A DNA stretch of 64,000 nt from Mediterranea massiliensis. Lineage in GTDB: Bacteria > Bacteroidota > Bacteroidia > Bacteroidales > Bacteroidaceae. The stretch lies in contig NZ_LT635836.1 in assembly GCF_900128475.1 (NCBI RefSeq), forward strand, positions 138,526-202,525, in the 5' to 3' direction. The notes under the pieces are model-generated. The model was not told the DNA's origin. It ran no database searches and saw nothing but the letters and a program-made list of their open reading frames with translations. The first letter of the stretch is position 1, and each line of letters opens with the position of its first letter. This document shows, piece by piece, positions 35,656-45,147 of the stretch. Position numbers and translations under genes: made by a program.

Positions 35656-35746
35656 GCGAACTTACGCCAGCCAGTAACGTAACTGCTTGTTTCTGTACAC
35701 CTTACAGCCACTTGCAGGATTAGAAGAATTGTCTCAAGCCGAACAG

Positions 35747-36271
35747 ATGGACGATACCCCCCAATGGTTTGTCATGCGCGACCTCAAGCGGAGCAACGCC
35801 AAGCTCCCCGCCTACCGGATGCTGGAAGAGAGGAACATCCGCTGCTTCACCCCGATGGTCACCAGGATTCTGGTCCGCCACGGTAAGAGGGAACGCCGTC
35901 TGCTTCCCTTTTTGCCGGACCTTCTCTTCGTTTTCGACACCCGCGGCACCCTCGACCCGATCGTCGGCAGCGTGCCCACCTTCCAGTACCGGTACCAGAA
36001 AGGGCGTGTCCCCATGACCGTCCGTCAGGCCGATATGGAACGTTTCATCCGGGCTGTGTCTGCCACCGAGTTTCCCCGCTATTACCGTCCGGACGAGGTC
36101 ACCTCGGACATGCGCCGGCGTCCCATCCGCATCATCGGCGGCCAGCTGGACGGCATGGAAGGCCATCTGCTTTCCGTCCGCGGTTCGCGCGTCAGGCGTC
36201 TGTTGGTGGAGCTTCCCACGGTTCTGGCAGCGTCCGTCGAAGTGGAGCCGGACTTCATACAGCTTCTTTAA
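35747..36271 (+). CDS. UpxY-type capsule transcription antiterminator (NusG paralogue)
   Basis: 174 residues from ATG 35747 (MDDTPQWFVMRDLKRSNAKL); a TTG at 35687 would add 20 residues. The NusG N-terminal fold is visible: WFVMRDL, AYRMLEERNIRCFTPMV, LLPFLPDLLFVF. A KOW-like C-terminus (IRIIGGQLDGMEGHLLSVRG) follows. UpxY proteins let RNA polymerase read through the long leader of their own capsule operon. No UpxZ-type inhibitor gene follows. Instead the next genes are convergent, and the capsule genes beyond are broken. Confidence 0.9.
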   Translation: MDDTPQWFVMRDLKRSNAKLPAYRMLEERNIRCFTPMVTRILVRHGKRERRLLPFLPDLLFVFDTRGTLDPIVGSVPTFQYRYQKGRVPMTVRQADMERFIRAVSATEFPRYYRPDEVTSDMRRRPIRIIGGQLDGMEGHLLSVRGSRVRRLLVELPTVLAASVEVEPDFIQLL

Positions 36272-36331
36272 TCGGAACTACAAGAGACAGGAGGAAGGGA
36301 AAAAATGTTTCAGATTACCCGCATCCCCTCA

Positions 36332-36754
36332 TCAGGGTTGCAAGTCAGCATACTCGGCCGCCGCATCGAAGCACGGACACGCCTTCCGCGCGTCCAGGTC
36401 CCTGTGCCCCACAATCAGGGCTTCGGGATACTTCCGGTGCAGAGCCTCCAGCAACTTCCTCAACGCGGCCCGCTGTTCGGGTGTGCGCGTGTCCGTCGGT
36501 GTCCGGCCGTCCGCAGCCAGTCCGCCGATGTAGCACACGCCGATACTGTGCCGGTTGTGGTTTCTGCAATGTGCTCCGACGCGCTCCTCCTCCCGTCCGG
36601 TCTCCACGGTTCCGTCTGTGGGAATCACGTAGTGATACCCGCAGCCCGTCCAGCCCAGCGATCGGTGGTAGCGGTCGATGTCCTTGCAGCGGAGTGTGCA
36701 TCCCGCCCCGTTGGCGGAGCAGTGCACGATGATCAGTGTAATGCGTCTCATCAT
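36332..36754 (-). CDS. N-acetylmuramoyl-L-alanine amidase (Amidase_2 type)
   Basis: 140 residues: zinc His in IIVHCS (about 11), GCGYHYVIPTDGTVETGR, the second His in LIVGHRDLD and Cys in ACPCFDA. Cleaves the glycan-peptide bond of murein. It has no signal peptide, as is usual for this small Bacteroidales family, which travels as a cassette with an HU-like gene and a tiny membrane peptide near capsule loci and mobile elements. Its ATG overlaps the stop of the preceding 34-residue ORF. Confidence 0.9.
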   Translation of the reverse strand: MMRRITLIIVHCSANGAGCTLRCKDIDRYHRSLGWTGCGYHYVIPTDGTVETGREEERVGAHCRNHNRHSIGVCYIGGLAADGRTPTDTRTPEQRAALRKLLEALHRKYPEALIVGHRDLDARKACPCFDAAAEYADLQP

Positions 36755-36855
36755 CCCAGCATGTTACCTCCTGCCGCACCCCCGATGGCACCGGTCAGCA
36801 GCAGTTCAACAAAACGGACGAGATAAGTCAGCAGTTTTTTCCAATTCAGTTTCAT
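36751..36855 (-). CDS. 34-residue hydrophobic peptide upstream of the amidase gene
   Basis: Minus-strand ATG at 36855 reads MKLNWKKLLTYLVRFVELLL then TGAIGGAAGGNMLG and stops in an ATGA overlap with the amidase start. A basic N-terminus and one glycine-rich membrane helix give it a holin-like or small-membrane-peptide appearance. Tiny hydrophobic ORFs in this position recur in Bacteroides amidase/HU cassettes. Function unknown. Confidence 0.7.
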   Translation of the reverse strand: MKLNWKKLLTYLVRFVELLLTGAIGGAAGGNMLG

Positions 36856-36914
36856 ACGTTTGGTTTTTAAGTAAAACAATATCAGCAGTACCATCCTTCA
36901 CAACAGATTGGCGG

Positions 36915-37454
36915 TTACAATAAAGGATTACCCTCCTGGTTGTCGTCCGGCTCCGTCGTTGTAGAGCCGCCCTGCGAGCCTCCCGAGGGCTTCTTGTTCT
37001 TGGCCGCTTCCAGGTCTACGGTCGTCTGTCCGCTCTTCTCCGCCTTCAGCGTCGCCTGTTGTGCCAGGCGGCTGCTTACGAGGTTGAACGTGGCGCGTCC
37101 CGCCAGATTCTGGAAATCCTCACCCGGTGTGAATACGATGTTTACTTCCTTGATGTTCTGCGCAGTGAATTCCTGGAGCGAGTCGGCCCCCACCGAACTG
37201 ATGGAGATCCAGAAGTCGCCCAGGTCGCCCAGCATCACTTTCCGTCCCGAGAGCAGCATCTCCACGAGGCATTCGCACATGTCCGATACCACCCCTTTCA
37301 CCGTCCCCCGGGTATATACCCCGTTGTGGTCGGCAATGTGTTTCACGAACTTGTCGAACGTCATCAGTTCCGTCATCTGTACTCTCGCATACGCTTTCAA
37401 GGGTGCCGACTCGTCGGTCGGATTCGCCTTCATGTAAGTAGAATAGTTGATCAT
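36915..37454 (-). CDS. HU-like DNA-binding protein
   Basis: 179 residues: residues ~25-125 have the HU/IHF fold pattern (ELMTFDKFVKHIADHNGVYTRGTVKGVVSDMCECLVEMLLSGRKVML then GDLGDFWISISSVGADS), and the tail is long, polar and Gly/Ser/Thr-rich. First gene of the HU-peptide-amidase cassette. An IS end lies only about 28 bp upstream of the start codon, so its native promoter is probably gone. Confidence 0.85.
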   Translation of the reverse strand: MINYSTYMKANPTDESAPLKAYARVQMTELMTFDKFVKHIADHNGVYTRGTVKGVVSDMCECLVEMLLSGRKVMLGDLGDFWISISSVGADSLQEFTAQNIKEVNIVFTPGEDFQNLAGRATFNLVSSRLAQQATLKAEKSGQTTVDLEAAKNKKPSGGSQGGSTTTEPDDNQEGNPLL

Positions 37455-37481
37455 TTCAATAGAGATTTTAGATAAAGTGAT

Positions 37482-38805
37482 TCACTGCTGTCCGGAGAAG
37501 ATTCTCCAAAGCAGCTATTATTAATTAATACTCAACTGGTTACGAGGATAATAAAATTTTTCGATTAGAAATCATAGTTTTGCAAGAAGGTATAAACAGC
37601 CAATTCTGCAAACTATGAACAAAGGAAAAACAATATTTGCACAGGTTATGTCTCTTATAAACACATACGAATTTAAGAAGTGCGTCAACCGCTATAAGGG
37701 TGACAGACACTCCATCAAATTCACTTGCCGTGACCAGTTCATGGTAATGAGCTTTGCCCAGTTCACGGACAGGTCCGGGCTGAGAGACATAGAGACTACA
37801 CTTAACCTTTGTTCTCCTGATCTTTACCGTTCTGGTATCAAGGTAATGCCCAAATCCACCTTGGCCGAAGCGAACGAAAAGAAGGATTGGCGTATCTATC
37901 AGGACTTTGCACAAGTTCTGATACGACAAGCAAAGGAAGCATATAAGGGACAGAAACTTAGACTTGACCTGGATGAAATGGTCTATGCCTTTGACAGCAG
38001 CACTATTGAGCTGTGTCTGAAGCTTTGTCCATGGGCTAAGTTTCATCATGAGAGAGGAGCAATCAAGATGCATACCTTGATGGATTTTAGGGGTTCCATC
38101 CCGACATTTGTTCATCTGACAGAAGGAGCGGTTCACGATTCCAAAATTATGGATAAGATACCTGTAGAAGCAAACTCCTACTATCTTATGGACAAAGGAT
38201 ATGTCAAGTTTGACTCCTTGTACCAGCATTTTCATCTTAACAATGCCTTTTTTGTAACTAGAGCAAAAGGAAATATGCTTTATAAGGTTATTGATAGTAG
38301 AGAGGTAGATCAATCTGCCGGACTTTCCTCTGATGAAACCATCAAATTGACTGGGCCACTTACTTCTCAGAAGTATCCTGATTCTCTTAGACTTGTTGTA
38401 TATGAAGACTTCAGCACAAATACAGTTTACCGTTTCCTCACCAATAACTTCAAACTTGAGGCATTGACCATTGCCGAGTTGTACAGGGAAAGATGGCAAA
38501 TTGAGTTGTTCTTCAAATGGATAAAGCAGCATCTGCACATAAAGACATTCTATGGAACCACCCAAAACGCCGTGTACACACAGATATGGATAGCTATCTG
38601 TGACTATCTTCTGCTTATCATTGCGAAGAAACATTATATGTTGAACCCAAGTCTTCATTCTATTTCAAATTCTATTGGTCAAGTTCTCTTCAAAAGAGGC
38701 GACATCAAAGATATATTTAATCAAACCGACCTCACTGCTAATGTTCCGGAGGGTGATGGTCCTAGGCAGCTTACATTGTGGTAAAGTTTCTCCGGACAGC
38801 AGTGA
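37482..38805 (+). mobile_element. IS4-family insertion sequence (first copy type)
   Basis: Terminal inverted repeats: TCACTGCTGTCCGGAGAA at 37482-37499 and its reverse complement ending at 38805. One transposase gene. I see no target-site duplication: flanks are AAGTGAT on the left and TAGAAATC on the right. This fits loss of adjacent DNA after insertion. Confidence 0.85.
37615..38784 (+). CDS. IS4-family transposase (DUF4372 + DDE)
   Basis: 389 residues. N-terminal DUF4372-like part (FKKCVNRYKGDRHSIKFTCRDQFMVMSFAQFT), then the DDE domain: first Asp in YAFDSSTIELCL, second in YLMDKGYV, Glu in the Y-(2)-R-(3)-E-(6)-K signature YRERWQIELFFKWIKQHL. Appears intact, so the element may be active. 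Confidence 0.92.
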   Translation: MNKGKTIFAQVMSLINTYEFKKCVNRYKGDRHSIKFTCRDQFMVMSFAQFTDRSGLRDIETTLNLCSPDLYRSGIKVMPKSTLAEANEKKDWRIYQDFAQVLIRQAKEAYKGQKLRLDLDEMVYAFDSSTIELCLKLCPWAKFHHERGAIKMHTLMDFRGSIPTFVHLTEGAVHDSKIMDKIPVEANSYYLMDKGYVKFDSLYQHFHLNNAFFVTRAKGNMLYKVIDSREVDQSAGLSSDETIKLTGPLTSQKYPDSLRLVVYEDFSTNTVYRFLTNNFKLEALTIAELYRERWQIELFFKWIKQHLHIKTFYGTTQNAVYTQIWIAICDYLLLIIAKKHYMLNPSLHSISNSIGQVLFKRGDIKDIFNQTDLTANVPEGDGPRQLTLW

Positions 38806-39671
38806 TAGAAATCATAATTGTTGATGATAATGCTCTAAGAGAAAATATACGTAAAGAAGTCAAAACAATAGTTTCACGATATCCTCAGTGTATCCTTGTT
38901 ACCAATAAGACAAATTTAGGAGGAAGTCTCGCCCGAAACGAAGGCATAAAAGCCTCTCGAGGAGAGTTAATTTCCTTCCTTGACGATGATGATACTTATT
39001 TCCCTACGCGCATTGAAAAATGCGTCAAAGCTTATATAAATCATAAAAATGAAAACATTGGAATTATTTTCCATCACAGTCAATCCGTAACAATAGATGG
39101 GAATAAATTAGGAGAACATATAAATCTATTAGAAAAAAATCCTTTAGCTCAACTATTAAGGATTAGTTGTATTGCAGCTACATCACAATGGATTGTTCCT
39201 CGATATTCTTTTGAGCAAGTAGGAATGTTTGAGGATACACCATGCAAACAAGATTCCATTATGATGCTAAAAATTATCGGCGGAGGTTTGAAACCTTTGT
39301 GTGTTAATGAAATTCTTAGTAATTATACTGTACATCAACAAGGAAAAATCAGTGGCAACCCGCAACGGAATATTGCCGGAATCACCAACTATCATAATTG
39401 GGCAAAAAAATATTATTTACAATTACAGCCTACAGAAATTAAAGACGCAGAATGCCGTTTTGCAAAAGATCTCATTACAAATCATAGTATGCTCAATCAA
39501 CGAAAGGAAGCAATAACACAATACAAAATATTACTAAAATGCAATCCACCATCCATCACTATGATACTTGCCGCACTACAAATAGCATTGGGAAGTACAT
39601 ATTTCAATATTTTTCAAGCAATACGTTTCATCGGATCACCTATTAAACACCTAATTAAAAAACTTCTGTAA
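38806..39671 (+). pseudogene. Family 2 glycosyltransferase lacking its 5' end
   Basis: The frame continues out of the IS end straight into IEIIIVDDN, which in intact GT2 enzymes is residues ~30-40. The initial strand and nucleotide-binding part (SIIIPVYN...) are missing. Downstream parts are normal: NLGGSLARNEGIKASRGELISFLDDDDTYFPTRIEKC with the DDD metal site, then an acceptor region and basic C-terminus. An ORF starting inside the IS (38778) could still make a product, but without the first beta strand it is unlikely to work. Confidence 0.85.
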
Positions 39672-39751
39672 CATATTGTTCTTGTAAGCAGTCAAAAAAT
39701 GGCTATTAATTGAAATAGATAACTTCGCTGCCAAGCAAAATTTATGGAATT

Positions 39752-40114
39752 ATGTATAGCAGTGAAGATCTTGAAAGGTTTTACTTTCAGTACCAGAGCG
39801 AGGCTCTGCCTCATGGAGAATCTCTTCAATCGTTTTGTTTAAAGAACAAAGTTCCTTATAACATTTTCCAAAAATGGTTTAAGGATACTCGCAAAAAAGT
39901 AGTTGAAGTTCAAGTTGATGGTGCTCCTGGGCTTACTCATGAGGAAAAAGACAAGACCGGTGATCAACCTAAACCAGTATCAAAAAGCAGTACTGACTAT
40001 CCTGTCCGCATATGGATAGATATTCGTATCAGTAATGGATTACACTTGTCCCAAAAGAATTTAAGCTACCAGGATTTGGTCCGTATGGTAGAGAAGCTGG
40101 AGGGTTTATGCTGA
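39752..40114 (+). CDS. tnpA: IS66 TnpA-like accessory protein
   Basis: 120 residues in the first position of IS66: a helix-turn-helix-like N-terminus (FCLKNKVPYNIFQKWFKDTRKKV) and a C-terminal beta segment IRISNGLHLSQKNLSYQDLVRMVEKLE. Overlaps tnpB by 7 bases. Confidence 0.85.
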   Translation: MYSSEDLERFYFQYQSEALPHGESLQSFCLKNKVPYNIFQKWFKDTRKKVVEVQVDGAPGLTHEEKDKTGDQPKPVSKSSTDYPVRIWIDIRISNGLHLSQKNLSYQDLVRMVEKLEGLC

Positions 40115-40443
40115 GTGTTACCGGTCTGAATCATTTTTATTATGTGCGTGACTTTACCGATATGCGTTGCAAGCACAGCCGTGTGTTGTCTATCATTCGT
40201 GAACGTCTTCACAGGGAACCGTGTGATGGTGATGTCTTTATTGTCATGTCTCGAAATCGAAGAATAGTCCGTATGTTTTCATTTGACAATCGTTCATACA
40301 GCCTGTTCGAAAAGAAGTTTGTGGCAGGTTATCAGTTCATGAAAGTGGAGCGAAATGGGTCAGACACTGTTTATCGGATTGACTGGAAAGATGTGCTTCT
40401 GATACTGGAAAATCCAGTAGTTAAAGTATTAAAAATCAGATAA
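40108..40443 (+). CDS. tnpB: IS66 TnpB (Orf2-type)
   Basis: 111 residues: YYVRDFTDMRCKHSRVLSIIRERL and DVFIVMSRNRRIVRMFSFDNRSYSLFEKKF match the IS66 Orf2 family, required for transposition together with TnpA and TnpC. Confidence 0.88.
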   Translation: MLSVTGLNHFYYVRDFTDMRCKHSRVLSIIRERLHREPCDGDVFIVMSRNRRIVRMFSFDNRSYSLFEKKFVAGYQFMKVERNGSDTVYRIDWKDVLLILENPVVKVLKIR

Positions 40444-40515
40444 TTAATATACTTATTTACTTGTTGTTTTCCGATTATTTTGCTACCTTTATACCTGTAA
40501 ATCAAGGTGTTAAAG

Positions 40516-42311
40516 ATGATCGAACTGCAACATATAATCGACTCAAAAAGGGAGTTGTTGAGTAGGGAAACCTACTCACGGAACCCTATAAATTATAGTG
40601 AAGGTATGGCAGACGATCAAAAAGACCGTTTTATTCAGTACCTGGCGGAACAACATCAGGAGGATGGGTTGACCATCAAGGCGATGAAACTTGTCTTGGA
40701 GGATTTCATGAAAAATCAGAAATCTCATGACGAACAAATGGCCTTATTTCAGGCGAAACTGTCTAATTTGGAAAATCAGTTATCGGAAGAGCGTAAGCTT
40801 CGCAAATCGGCAGAACGTAAGGCAAAGTCTCTTCAGGAAAAACTTGATTTTGCCAATCAGGAACTTTTTGGCGACAGACGTCAACGGATAAACTCTAAAG
40901 CTAAAAAGAGCGCTTCTGACCGACAAAAGGAGAAAGATGATTATGACGGCACGGACGATACACTCCGTACGGATTCTGTAGCCAATAACGAATCTCGGAA
41001 TGAGGCGGCTCTTCCCCCAAAGGAACGTGACCTGAGCAATCGTCCCGACGGATATAAAACGATGGGAGTAGCGGGTGAACCGATAGAGCATCCTTCTGAT
41101 TTGTCAAAGGTTCCCGGACGTATCATTGAAAGAAGGATGGTACGTGTATTCAGTTTCCGCACTTTCCTTACGGAAGAATGTTTTGAGATGGTTCATTATG
41201 CGGAGCCGGGCAAAAAGCCGAGGTGGGGTTATTTTCCCTCTGAAGGTCATCCGGAGGTAATAACCAAATTCGAGGGTACTAAAGCCACTCCTGAATTTCT
41301 GCAGGCCATAGCCTATGAAGTTTATGTAAAGAATGTGACCTTCGGTCATCTTCACCAATGGCTGACAGATATGGGCATGACCATTTCTAAAAACACCTTG
41401 CACAACTGGCTAAAGAAAGGCAAGAAATACCTTGATGAACTGGTTCGTGTATTGAAGTCTGTTGCTTTGGAAAAGGACTCGATTGTGAACTGCGATGAGA
41501 CCTGGTGTAAAGTGCGCAAATATGACCACTACAAGAAGTGTTATATCTGGGTATTGGTCAACAAGGCTCAGAAAACAGCCATTTTCTTCTATGAGAATGG
41601 CTCCCGCGGCCGTGAGGTACTTACCGACTTCCTGGGTGATGCGGAATTGAAGAGTATCATGTCCGACGGGTACAATGCTTATGTATTTATCGGTAATGAG
41701 TTGAAATCGGCTCGGTTTAAAGATACTATCCATCAGGTTTGTATGTCTCATGTGAACAATAAGTTCGTTAAAGCCGGTAATCAAGGAGGCGAACCGATGG
41801 CCGAACGTTTCTCAAACCTTTTAAAGTGGTTCTTTTCGAAAGAACATGTTTATGATGAAGCCGGTCTTACTCCGGAAGAGAGGCTCTACGGGAAAGGCAG
41901 AGCCTGGAAACGAAAGAACACCTGATAGAATTGCGCAGCCTGTTGGATAGTGAACTGTCGAAGGATTCAGAATTTAGAAGTCAGTATTATACAGAGGCTC
42001 TTAATTATCTGAACCGGTTCTGGAAAAAGATCTTTGCTTACCTGGATGACGGCGAACTCCCGATAGACAACAATCTTGCCGAGCGAACCATCCGGAAGCT
42101 GACTACTCAACGCAATAATTCACTTCATTATGGCAGTGATGCGGGTGCTGAGATGGCTGCCACTTATCATAGTGTAATAGGAACGGTAAAGCTTCATGGC
42201 AGTTCTGTCTGGAACTTCATCGGCACTTTTTTCAAAAATATCTTTAACGGATGCAGGGACTATGTTAACATGGTTCCTGGCAAAATCACTTTGGCTACCA
42301 GCCAATGTTAA
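40516..42311 (+). pseudogene. tnpC: IS66 transposase TnpC, frameshifted
   Basis: N-terminal coiled coil, zinc-finger-like region, and DDE part (SIVNCDETWCKVRK, IMSDGYNAY) run to about 41881. There the frame shifts by one lost base: the first frame ends WKRKNT at 41925, while the correct continuation ALRERQSLETKEHLIELRS leads into FAYLDDGELPIDNNLAERTIRKLTTQR, which carries the third catalytic acidic residue. The catalytic Glu is thus split from the two Asp residues, so the copy is inactive unless frameshifting occurs. Confidence 0.88.
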
Positions 42312-42410
42312 ATTCAAAGCTAATTAATTAACGAAACTCGGTTTAGGGCACTGAAAAGTGCCCTTTCAAAGGGGTATGCCTTAAATTGAGTGCTTACATT
42401 GTTCTTCACC

Positions 42411-43598
42411 ATGAACAACATTTATATAATATTATTATCAGCTACATTGTTTCTTTCCCCCAACTTGCTGAACTATATTGGCATAGATATAAAACTTATA
42501 CATGCACTTATCATAGGTATATCTATTCCACTTATTGTCATAAGAAGAAATGAAGTGCTTTCCAACAAGCCTCTAATCGGCATTCTTCTACTTGTAGGTG
42601 TTTTTTCTTTTCACAAATTAATTGTAGACACTGGAGAAGGGGCTAGAATGGCTGTATTGCAAATTTTGGGTGCTCCAATAATTTATGCCGCAATACCTAA
42701 ATTGAATTATAAGTTAAATAAAATCAACGTGATTTTGTGGCGGAAATTTTCAATAGTCTTTTTCATTTTTTACATCACAGAAACAGGAATGGCTATTCAT
42801 GAACGTATTATTGGGCATAACATATTTGGATGGTCAGGTGGCATCATGGAATTGTCCAATCAAAACATCGGCGGATTCAGGAGTACAGCACTTTTAGGAC
42901 ATCCATTAAGCAATGCCCTAATTGTTTCTACGATTATGTCCTTCATTTTATTTTCACAGATTAAGGTACGCTTAAAGCTCATCCTATGGGTATTGGGCTA
43001 CTTGGCCATCCTTTGTTTCAACACCAGAAGTTCAATCGTTGGGAATGCAATGATTTTTGCAACCTACTTTCTTTATACATTATTCATAGATAAAACTATA
43101 GAACATAAAGAGAAAAAAATACTTATATTTTTATCTTTATGCATATTTCTTGCTTTAATAATAGTTATAACGACTACACAAATTGGAGGTCGATTGTTTG
43201 AACTTGGCCTACTTGACGAAGGCAGTGCTCAAGTTAGAATAGATACATGGTCTATTTTTAATTTTTTTAAATTGGAAGATTTCTTATGGGGTATTGATTA
43301 TAACCATATCCAAATGATTTTATATTCTACAGGAATTTTAGCTACCGAAAATTTTTAGATAGACTTTTTATTCTCATTTGGATTCGTATTCCTATGCATT
43401 TATACAATCCTATACATGGTTTTATTTACCCAACTTTTCAAACACTACAAATTCTTAAATAAAGCATGTATAATTGGTACATTTATATTGATTGCCTCTA
43501 CAAATAACTCATTGTCTACATCTTTCTTACCACTATTTATATTCATTTTTCTCTGCCATATATTTGATCCCAAGTTCTGTAATTCAATACTTCGGTAA
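42411..43598 (+). pseudogene. Wzy-like polysaccharide polymerase with a nonsense codon
   Basis: From ATG 42411 (MNNIYIILLSATLFLSPNLL) an integral membrane protein with roughly ten helices. TAG at 43356-43358 interrupts it after ATENF. The same frame continues without other stops (IDFLFSFGFVFLCIYTILYM) to 43598, giving a 395-codon gene, the usual length of O-antigen polymerases/ligases. A periplasmic loop (GHNIFGWSGGIMELSNQNIGGFRSTALLGHP) sits mid-protein. Family assigned from topology and position, because Wzy sequences diverge widely. A GTG at 42390 lies within the IS66 end and is not the native start. Confidence 0.7.
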
Positions 43599-43635
43599 AT
43601 TTTTACCGATAAATTTAATTAAATAATAGAATCGG

Positions 43636-45042
43636 TGTTAGCCAGTTCAATATTATTAAAGAGATCATTGAAATACTGTCAAGAATGAATCGTTAAGGGG
43701 TAAGAAAAGTGATGAAAAATATATGATAAATAGCTGAAAATAAAGCATGAAAGTATTGCATAATTTGTTGATTATTAGTAAATTAGAAGTATCTCACCAC
43801 TTTTAATTATGACCAAAGAATCACTCCTTATGCAATACCAATCCGAGTGCAGGAATGCTCTCGAATCAGTTGTAAATATAAGCAAATCTTTCCAGAAAGT
43901 ATTCATGGATGCAATAAAATTGTTCATGGCCATACCTGACCGCATCAATTTCCTACAAATGGGACGATATGGATGTTTCTCAGAACAGACATACCGAAAC
44001 AATTTTGAGAATGATGGCTTTGACTGGTTTTCCTTCAATGAAGCCATCATTAGAGAACACCTTAAAGGTGGTCGTAAGGCGATAGCCGTTGATCCGTCTT
44101 TCATTCCAAAATCAGGCAGCAAAACGCCATGGATTGGCTATTTCTGGTCCGGTTGTGCCGGTGAATACAAACGCGGACTGGAAATAACCGGTATTGGAGT
44201 TATAGACGTTGACAACCATGAATGTATGACTTTGGGTTCTGTACAGACACCTGACAACGCAACGCTGGAAAGCTGTGAGAAGAATCTTGTTGACTGGTAC
44301 AGCTCTTACCTTATCAGCATACAGGAACAGCTGAAACGTATTTCTGGCACAGTCGTATGTGATGCGTTCTTTTCAAAGGCAACTTTCATCAAACCATTGT
44401 ACGATAACGGTTTCCACGTAATAAGCCGTTTCAGGAATGATGCCGTATTGTTTTATCCCACCTTAGAAAATAGGACAGGAAAACGCGGACGTCCAAAATT
44501 ACATGACGAGAAAATTGACTTTGAAAATCTGGACATCACAAGATGTACCGAGTACAAAGTGAACAAGGGTAAACTTTACGGACTGAAAGCATACTCCAAA
44601 GCGCTCAAACGCTTTGTGAGCCTGGCTGTATGGTATCCTATGGATGGAAGAACGGACAAATGGCAGCTGTATTTCTCTACGGACGAAACACAGAACGCAC
44701 AGGATGTTCTGGACTTTTACAGGACACGTTTCCAACTCGAATTTTGCTTTCGTGATGCCAAGCAATATGCCGGAATAACAAACTGTCAGTCTACAGACTT
44801 CAGGAAACTGGCATTTCACTTTAATGCATCACTTGCAGCGATAAACCTTGCCAAGGCTGCCTGTAAGAGGATGGGAATAAAATATTCCATATCATCATGC
44901 AAGTCAGTCATACACAATGCTTACATGCTTGAACGATTTATTCACGTGTCTGGGATTGAACCAGACACGCATTTAATTGACAGACTTTTCAAAGAACTCA
45001 TTTTATTTACTGCCAAAGCCGCTTAGGCTAGGCTAATGGTTA
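43636..45042 (+). mobile_element. DDE insertion sequence, ends approximate
   Basis: Holds one intact transposase gene. Possible termini are GTTAGCCA near 43636 and, inverted, GTTAACCA ending near 45042; these share only eight bases with one mismatch and no target duplication is obvious. The limits are tentative. Confidence 0.5.
43809..45026 (+). CDS. DDE transposase
   Basis: 405 residues. Candidate catalytic residues: Asp in AIAVDPSFIPKSGSKTPW (about 95), Asp in GTVVCDAFFSKATFI, Glu in FQLEFCFRDAKQYAG, which resembles the IS4/IS5 superfamily YREK-type segment. Bacteroides has many such elements. The exact IS family is unclear to me. Intact frame. Confidence 0.82.
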   Translation: MTKESLLMQYQSECRNALESVVNISKSFQKVFMDAIKLFMAIPDRINFLQMGRYGCFSEQTYRNNFENDGFDWFSFNEAIIREHLKGGRKAIAVDPSFIPKSGSKTPWIGYFWSGCAGEYKRGLEITGIGVIDVDNHECMTLGSVQTPDNATLESCEKNLVDWYSSYLISIQEQLKRISGTVVCDAFFSKATFIKPLYDNGFHVISRFRNDAVLFYPTLENRTGKRGRPKLHDEKIDFENLDITRCTEYKVNKGKLYGLKAYSKALKRFVSLAVWYPMDGRTDKWQLYFSTDETQNAQDVLDFYRTRFQLEFCFRDAKQYAGITNCQSTDFRKLAFHFNASLAAINLAKAACKRMGIKYSISSCKSVIHNAYMLERFIHVSGIEPDTHLIDRLFKELILFTAKAA

Positions 45043-45147
45043 ACGAACTATTGGTAATTATATTATCCCAATAAGTTTTTTACAATTTAATATTAAAAGA
45101 ATAAAGTTAAAAGATATTACAAATTCACTTAATAATATTTCAAAAAA

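Larger units (their letters stand above)
39684..42397 (+). mobile_element. IS66-family insertion sequence
   Basis: Ends GTAAGCAGTCAAAAAATGGC (39684) and, on the other strand, GTAAGCACTCAATTTAAGGC (from 42397). Both sides are flanked by ATTGTTCTT, an 8-9-bp target duplication expected for IS66. Contains tnpA, tnpB and a frameshifted tnpC. Removing it restores the spacing between the glycosyltransferase stop and the next gene's ATG. Confidence 0.92.

Noticed and set aside
37540..38658. A 372-codon minus-strand frame across the first IS4 element
   Set aside because: It is antisense to an intact transposase with complete DDE motifs.
43636..45042. Exact ends of the third IS
   Set aside because: Only a weak 8-base inverted match and no target duplication; given as approximate limits only.
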